Shown here in pieces: positions 51,612-55,278 of a stretch of DNA of 55,278 bases. The notes beneath the pieces are model-generated. The model did no database searches. It was not told where the DNA came from and worked only from the letters and a program-made list of their open reading frames with translations. The stretch covers positions 1 to 55,278 of the forward strand of contig JAJFIK010000085.1 of assembly GCA_021775005.1 (NCBI GenBank), given 5' to 3'. The first letter of the stretch is position 1. Each line of letters starts with the position of its first letter. The stretch comes from Rhodospirillales bacterium. GTDB taxonomy: Bacteria; Pseudomonadota; Alphaproteobacteria; JAJFIK01. The position numbers and the translations under genes were made by a program.

Positions 51612-51645
51612 GGAAAAGGGCGGAAACCCTAGGCTCTTACCGCCC
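51612..51645 (-). terminator. Terminator overlapping the end of typA
   Basis: GGGCGG (minus strand 51645-51640) pairs with CCGCCC (51623-51618), followed by TTTTCC. The loop contains the typA stop codon (51631-51629), so the terminator overlaps the coding end. Confidence 0.55.
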
Positions 51646-53449
51646 GGCGCTTGCGCTCAATGGGGTCTAAGTCCCGTTTTCGCAAGCGAATCGACGCTGG
51701 AGTGACCTCCACAAGCTCATCATCCTCAACATAGGCGATGGCCTGTTCCAAGGTGAGAATGACCGGCGGCGTCAAACGAATGGCATCGTCTTTGCCCGAC
51801 GCGCGCATATTGGTGAGCTGTTTACCCTTCAATGGGTTCACGATGAGATCGTTCTCCCGAGCGTGCTCACCGATGATCATGCCCTCATAGACTTGGGTAT
51901 TGTGCTTGATGAACATTTTGCCGCGCTCTTCAAGATTGGCGAGGGCGAAGGCAACAGCAGGTCCGCTGCCATTTGAAATGAGCACACCACGATGGCGGCC
52001 TTCGATCGACCCCTTGTGAGGAGCATAGCCGTGAAACACGCGGTTAAGGACGCCGGTGCCGCGCGTGTCTGTCAGAAACTCCCCCTGATAGCCGACCAGT
52101 GCGCGGGTAGGGCAATGAAGCGTGATGCGCGATTTACCCGCGCCCGCTTCTCGCATGTCCACAAGCTCAGCTTTGCGGCCGGTTAGCTTTTCGATCACGA
52201 CGCCGGTGTGCTCTTGATCCACATCGATGACGACTTCCTCAATGGGCTCGAGGGTTTGCCCGGTTTCGGGATCAGTCTGGAACAACACACGCGGGCGGCT
52301 GATGGAGAGTTCAAAGTCTTCCCGGCGCAATGTTTCCACGAGCACGCCCAATTGCAGCTCACCGCGGCCGGCCAGCTCAAAAGCATCCTTGTCGGCGGTG
52401 TCGGTCACGCGGATGGCGACATTGCCTTCTGCTTCACGCATGAGCCGTTCGCGAATAACGCGGCTTTGCACCTTACCGCCTTCGCGGCCCGCCAATGGGG
52501 ATGAGTTAATGGATACCGTAACCGCCAGCGTTGGCGGGTCGATAGGTGTCGCAATAATGGGCTCGCTGAGGTCTGCGTCGCCAAGGGTGTCGGCAACAGT
52601 TGCAGATTGAAGCCCGGCAATAGCGATGATATCGCCTGCGGCGGCTTCTTCCACGGGGACCTTGGTGAGGCCGCGGAAGGCCAGAATTTTTGTGACTTTG
52701 GCGCGCTCGATCAATTTGCCGTCGAGGCCGATGGCTTTGATGGGCATGTTGACGGTGACCCGGCCGCTCTCAATGCGTCCAGTGAGCAGGCGCCCCAGAT
52801 AGGGGTTTGCCTCAATCGTCGTGGCCAGCATGGAAAATGGTTCGTTTCGGCGCGCCACAACAGCAGGTTCGGGCACATGAGACATGATCACGTCAAACAA
52901 CGGGATCAGGTTCTCACGCGGGTCATCAAGATCATTGACGGCCCAGCCGTCGCGGCCCGAAGCGAAGAGGGTTGGGAAGTCCAACTGCTCATCACTAGCT
53001 TCAAGGGCAGCAAAGAGATCAAACACCGCGTCATGGACAAAGTCCGGGCGGCCATCGGGGCGGTCAATTTTGTTGATCACATCAATGGGTTTGAGGCCAA
53101 GGGCAAGGGCCTTGGAGAGCACAAACTTTGTTTGCGGCATGGGGCCTTCAGCGGCATCCACTAGCAGCACAACACCGTCCACCATGGAAAGGATGCGCTC
53201 TACCTCACCGCCAAAATCGGCATGGCCGGGAGTGTCGACGATGTTGATACGGTGGTCGCCATATTCAACGCTGGTGCACTTGGCAAGAATGGTAATGCCG
53301 CGTTCGCGCTCAAGGTCGCCAGAGTCCATGGCCCGTTCGGCCACTTGCTCATTTTCACGGAAGACGCCGGACTGCTTGAGAAGTTCATCCACAAGCGTGG
53401 TTTTTCCATGGTCGACGTGCGCGATGATCGCGATATTTCGGAGTGTCAT
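51629..53449 (-). CDS. typA: Translational GTPase TypA/BipA
   Basis: A 606-residue ribosome-binding GTPase of the elongation-factor family, complete. G1 is [16 protein letters not shown]3 is [15 protein letters not shown]4 is NKIDRPD; domain II, the EF-G-like domains III/V ([20 protein letters not shown]) and the C-terminal domain with [20 protein letters not shown] follow. TypA assists 50S subunit assembly and growth under stress or cold. The gene starts 20 bases after the stop of the glycosyltransferase gene and is likely co-transcribed with it. Confidence 0.97.
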   Translation of the reverse strand: MTLRNIAIIAHVDHGKTTLVDELLKQSGVFRENEQVAERAMDSGDLERERGITILAKCTSVEYGDHRINIVDTPGHADFGGEVERILSMVDGVVLLVDAAEGPMPQTKFVLSKALALGLKPIDVINKIDRPDGRPDFVHDAVFDLFAALEASDEQLDFPTLFASGRDGWAVNDLDDPRENLIPLFDVIMSHVPEPAVVARRNEPFSMLATTIEANPYLGRLLTGRIESGRVTVNMPIKAIGLDGKLIERAKVTKILAFRGLTKVPVEEAAAGDIIAIAGLQSATVADTLGDADLSEPIIATPIDPPTLAVTVSINSSPLAGREGGKVQSRVIRERLMREAEGNVAIRVTDTADKDAFELAGRGELQLGVLVETLRREDFELSISRPRVLFQTDPETGQTLEPIEEVVIDVDQEHTGVVIEKLTGRKAELVDMREAGAGKSRITLHCPTRALVGYQGEFLTDTRGTGVLNRVFHGYAPHKGSIEGRHRGVLISNGSGPAVAFALANLEERGKMFIKHNTQVYEGMIIGEHARENDLIVNPLKGKQLTNMRASGKDDAIRLTPPVILTLEQAIAYVEDDELVEVTPASIRLRKRDLDPIERKRRAVRA

Positions 53450-53469
53450 TTTACTAAAGGCCTTAGGGC

Positions 53470-54687
53470 TCAGTCAGGCAGTCGCGCGACTTCGAGCCAA
53501 TAGCTCTCGTCAAAGCCGGGGAGGTCAAGGTTGGAAAGAAACTGGCGCGTGCAGGCTTCCCAGGAAAATTTTTCAGCGTGGGCGCGGCATTCTTCGGGGG
53601 TCGCACAGCCCAAGGCTGCCTTGCAAGCGACTTCCAGATCTTCATCTACCGCGCCAACGGTGGTGCCTTCTAGGATGTCAGCGGGCCCTTGTACAGGGTA
53701 GGCCGCTACGGGCGTGCCGCTGGCCAGGGCTTCCACGACCACAAGTCCAAAAGTATCAGTCTTACTGGGGAAAACAAAGACATCTGCCGCCGCATAGAGG
53801 CTGGCAAGTTCCTCGGCGAATTTGGGCCCAAGAAAGTGTACTTCATCATATTTGGTCGAAAGCTCACTAAGTTGGGGGCCACTGCCCACCACAACTTTGC
53901 TGCCTTCAAGGTTAAGATCCAAGAACGCCTGAATGTTCTTTTCCACCGCCACCCGGCCGACATAGATCCATACAGGGCGGGGCAAGTCAGCAAAGGTGTC
54001 GTCACTTTTATGAGCGGGGCTGAATAGCTCCAGATCCACACCGCGCGACCATATGCGCAAATTGTTGAATCCCTTACCCTCAAGCTCGCGCTGTAGTGTC
54101 GGTGTCGCCACCATCACGGCGGACGCCGGCTTGTGATACCAGCGCAAGAATTTGTAACCCCAACTGACCGGGATGCCCGTGCGGGCGTTTACATACTCGG
54201 GGAAGCGGGTGTGGAACGACGTGGTAAAGGGATGCTCATGGCGGACACAGAAGCGCCGCGCTGCCATGCCCAGTGTTCCTTCTGTCGCGATATGGATCGC
54301 ATCAGGCTGAAACACATTGATAATCCGCGCGATTTGCCGGTATGGCGCCATTGCCAGTTTGATTTCAGAATAAGTCGGCAGCGGAAACGTGCGGAACATG
54401 TCCGGCGTGATGTAGTAAACCGAGTTGCCAAATTTTTCCAAGTACGTACCGAGGGTGTCCAACGTCCGCACCACACCATTAACCTGGGGCTTCCAGGCGT
54501 CAGTAACAATGAGAACGCGCAATCCCGTGCTTGGATTGGGAATGTCGGGCCGTGGTTTCTTGCGTCGCCCGATACGCCTTAGCCGCCCGCCAACGCGCTT
54601 AAACCAACGCAAGCGACCGCCGCGCTCCTTTTCAGGGGCGGTGTCAGATATTGTCGGCAAATTTGGTGTCGTCGCGGGGCCGGTCAA
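53470..54687 (-). CDS. Glycosyltransferase family 4 (Mgs/GDP-mannose-type)
   Basis: A 405-residue GT-B transferase. A basic N-terminal segment (about 20-45, [18 protein letters not shown]) precedes the catalytic fold: [47 protein letters not shown] and, in the donor domain, [19 protein letters not shown] and [19 protein letters not shown]. This resembles bacterial glycolipid and mannosyl transferases (PimB/GT4 type), probably acting on membrane lipids. The ORF extends further upstream, but that part overlaps the region before the next gene; TTG at 54687 with AAGGAG six bases upstream is the best start. Confidence 0.85.
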   Translation of the reverse strand: MTGPATTPNLPTISDTAPEKERGGRLRWFKRVGGRLRRIGRRKKPRPDIPNPSTGLRVLIVTDAWKPQVNGVVRTLDTLGTYLEKFGNSVYYITPDMFRTFPLPTYSEIKLAMAPYRQIARIINVFQPDAIHIATEGTLGMAARRFCVRHEHPFTTSFHTRFPEYVNARTGIPVSWGYKFLRWYHKPASAVMVATPTLQRELEGKGFNNLRIWSRGVDLELFSPAHKSDDTFADLPRPVWIYVGRVAVEKNIQAFLDLNLEGSKVVVGSGPQLSELSTKYDEVHFLGPKFAEELASLYAAADVFVFPSKTDTFGLVVVEALASGTPVAAYPVQGPADILEGTTVGAVDEDLEVACKAALGCATPEECRAHAEKFSWEACTRQFLSNLDLPGFDESYWLEVARLPD

Positions 54688-54763
54688 AAGAGCACTCCTT
54701 GGCAAAGTCGCGCCCTGATACCGAATTTCATTGCCCCCGTCGAGGGGATCTAGAAAGCCAATT

Positions 54764-55278
54764 CTAACTGTCGGTTTCCGGCCCGGAGATTTGACGCAAT
54801 ATGGCCTCACCGCGGGGCATGCTGGCAGGGATCGGGGAAATAAGAGGGAGGTCATCCTGCAAAATGGCAAATGCCGGCGCAGGGGCCAATGGAATGAAGG
54901 CCGTATCCAAAGTCACGCGCCCCAGAACAGGCGGCGCCCCGCGGCGACTTGGCTCAACAAGATCCAACCCGGCATACGCCGGGGCCACGGGATCCAGCAG
55001 GTCCGCATTCATAACCCGATATTGTTGTGGGCCTTCATAGAGTTCCACCGGGTCCAGCTCAATCATCGCGCGCCGACGGGCGACACCGATGAATGTCTCC
55101 ACACGGTCTGTGTAGAGAATATTGTATTCTTCTGTATACGAATGGTAGAGGCCCACAGCGCGTGTCCAATCATTGTGGCGATTGGCCAAGCGCTCGAGAA
55201 AATCTGCGGCATAGCGAATATTGGCGCGAGGCTCAAATGCCTCTTCCAAGCTGGTAAACGCGCGCGGGTGATAGCGCA
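54764..55278 (-). CDS. Lytic transglycosylase (C-terminal part, 5' end outside window)
   Basis: A partial gene whose first codons lie beyond the window. The visible start RYHPRAFTSLEEAFEPRANIRY and the following AADFLERL, WTRAVGLYHS are the C-terminal third of an SLT-type (family 1) domain that cleaves murein; the catalytic Glu would be upstream. A Pro-rich, probably disordered C-terminal tail of about 90 residues follows (IPLAPAPAFA, ISPIPASMPRGE). An internal ATG at 55249 is not a true start because the domain continues beyond it. Its stop lies 76 bases upstream of the glycosyltransferase start. Confidence 0.8.
   Translation of the reverse strand, partial: RYHPRAFTSLEEAFEPRANIRYAADFLERLANRHNDWTRAVGLYHSYTEEYNILYTDRVETFIGVARRRAMIELDPVELYEGPQQYRVMNADLLDPVAPAYAGLDLVEPSRRGAPPVLGRVTLDTAFIPLAPAPAFAILQDDLPLISPIPASMPRGEAILRQISGPETDS

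Overview
The window looks like a chromosomal segment of an alphaproteobacterium, probably free-living and aquatic; order and genus cannot be fixed from the sequence alone. The evidence is the 3' end of a 23S rRNA gene followed by 5S rRNA, an initiator tRNA of alphaproteobacterial type (C1-A72 mismatch, AGG:CCU anticodon stem), a RpoH-type promoter plus a ROSE-like leader on an Hsp20 gene, a PraR-like HTH regulator, a TAXI-type TRAP transporter, and tightly packed genes. Several convergent gene pairs share their stop codons over four bases.

Layout. 1-684: end of an rRNA operon. 711-2931: a metal cassette on the minus strand (outer-membrane barrel, MerP-like and MerT-like proteins) with a CueR/MerR-type promoter of 19-bp spacer, flanked by two copies of a 58-bp rRNA-tail repeat that each carry a terminator. 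2994-4103: an A+T-rich winged-helix/HNH protein and a frameshifted YCII gene. 4150-7255: an alpha/beta hydrolase and a three-gene operon with two DUF2589-type proteins. 7491-7567: tRNA-fMet with its own promoter. 7751-14982: cyclopropane synthase-like methyltransferase; lysine catabolism (lysine 6-dehydrogenase-like and ALDH7 enzymes) with a divergent Lrp/AsnC regulator; FMN-binding, 2-oxoglutarate dioxygenase, VOC and sulfotransferase genes.

15144-21000 is the most unusual block: three overlapping genes for a single-pass membrane protein, a 1411-residue exported protein and a PPC-domain protein with a C-terminal membrane anchor. The large protein combines a zinc phospholipase C/P1-nuclease-like domain with a C-terminal von Willebrand A domain. 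It is followed by HupE, a tripartite ABC exporter (ATPase, FtsX-type permease, HlyD adaptor), a YkgJ-like cysteine-cluster protein, a rhomboid protease, a MoaD/BNR-protein pair, an S9 peptidase lipoprotein, a glycosyltransferase, glyoxalase I, a GST and threonine aldolase.

35213-40833: a hybrid histidine kinase divergent from a pentapeptide-repeat protein, an esterase, and Hsp20 with heat-shock control at both promoter and leader. 40841-48774: a MaoC-TAXI-TRAP operon and two carboxyltransferase subunits separated by a YbjN-like gene, which suggests uptake and CoA-linked use of an organic acid. 48861-55278: SCP2-like protein, lysophospholipase-like hydrolase, HisN-type phosphatase, PraR-like regulator, TypA/BipA, a glycosyltransferase and a lytic transglycosylase cut by the window end. 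No CRISPR array, insertion sequence or phage structural gene was seen.
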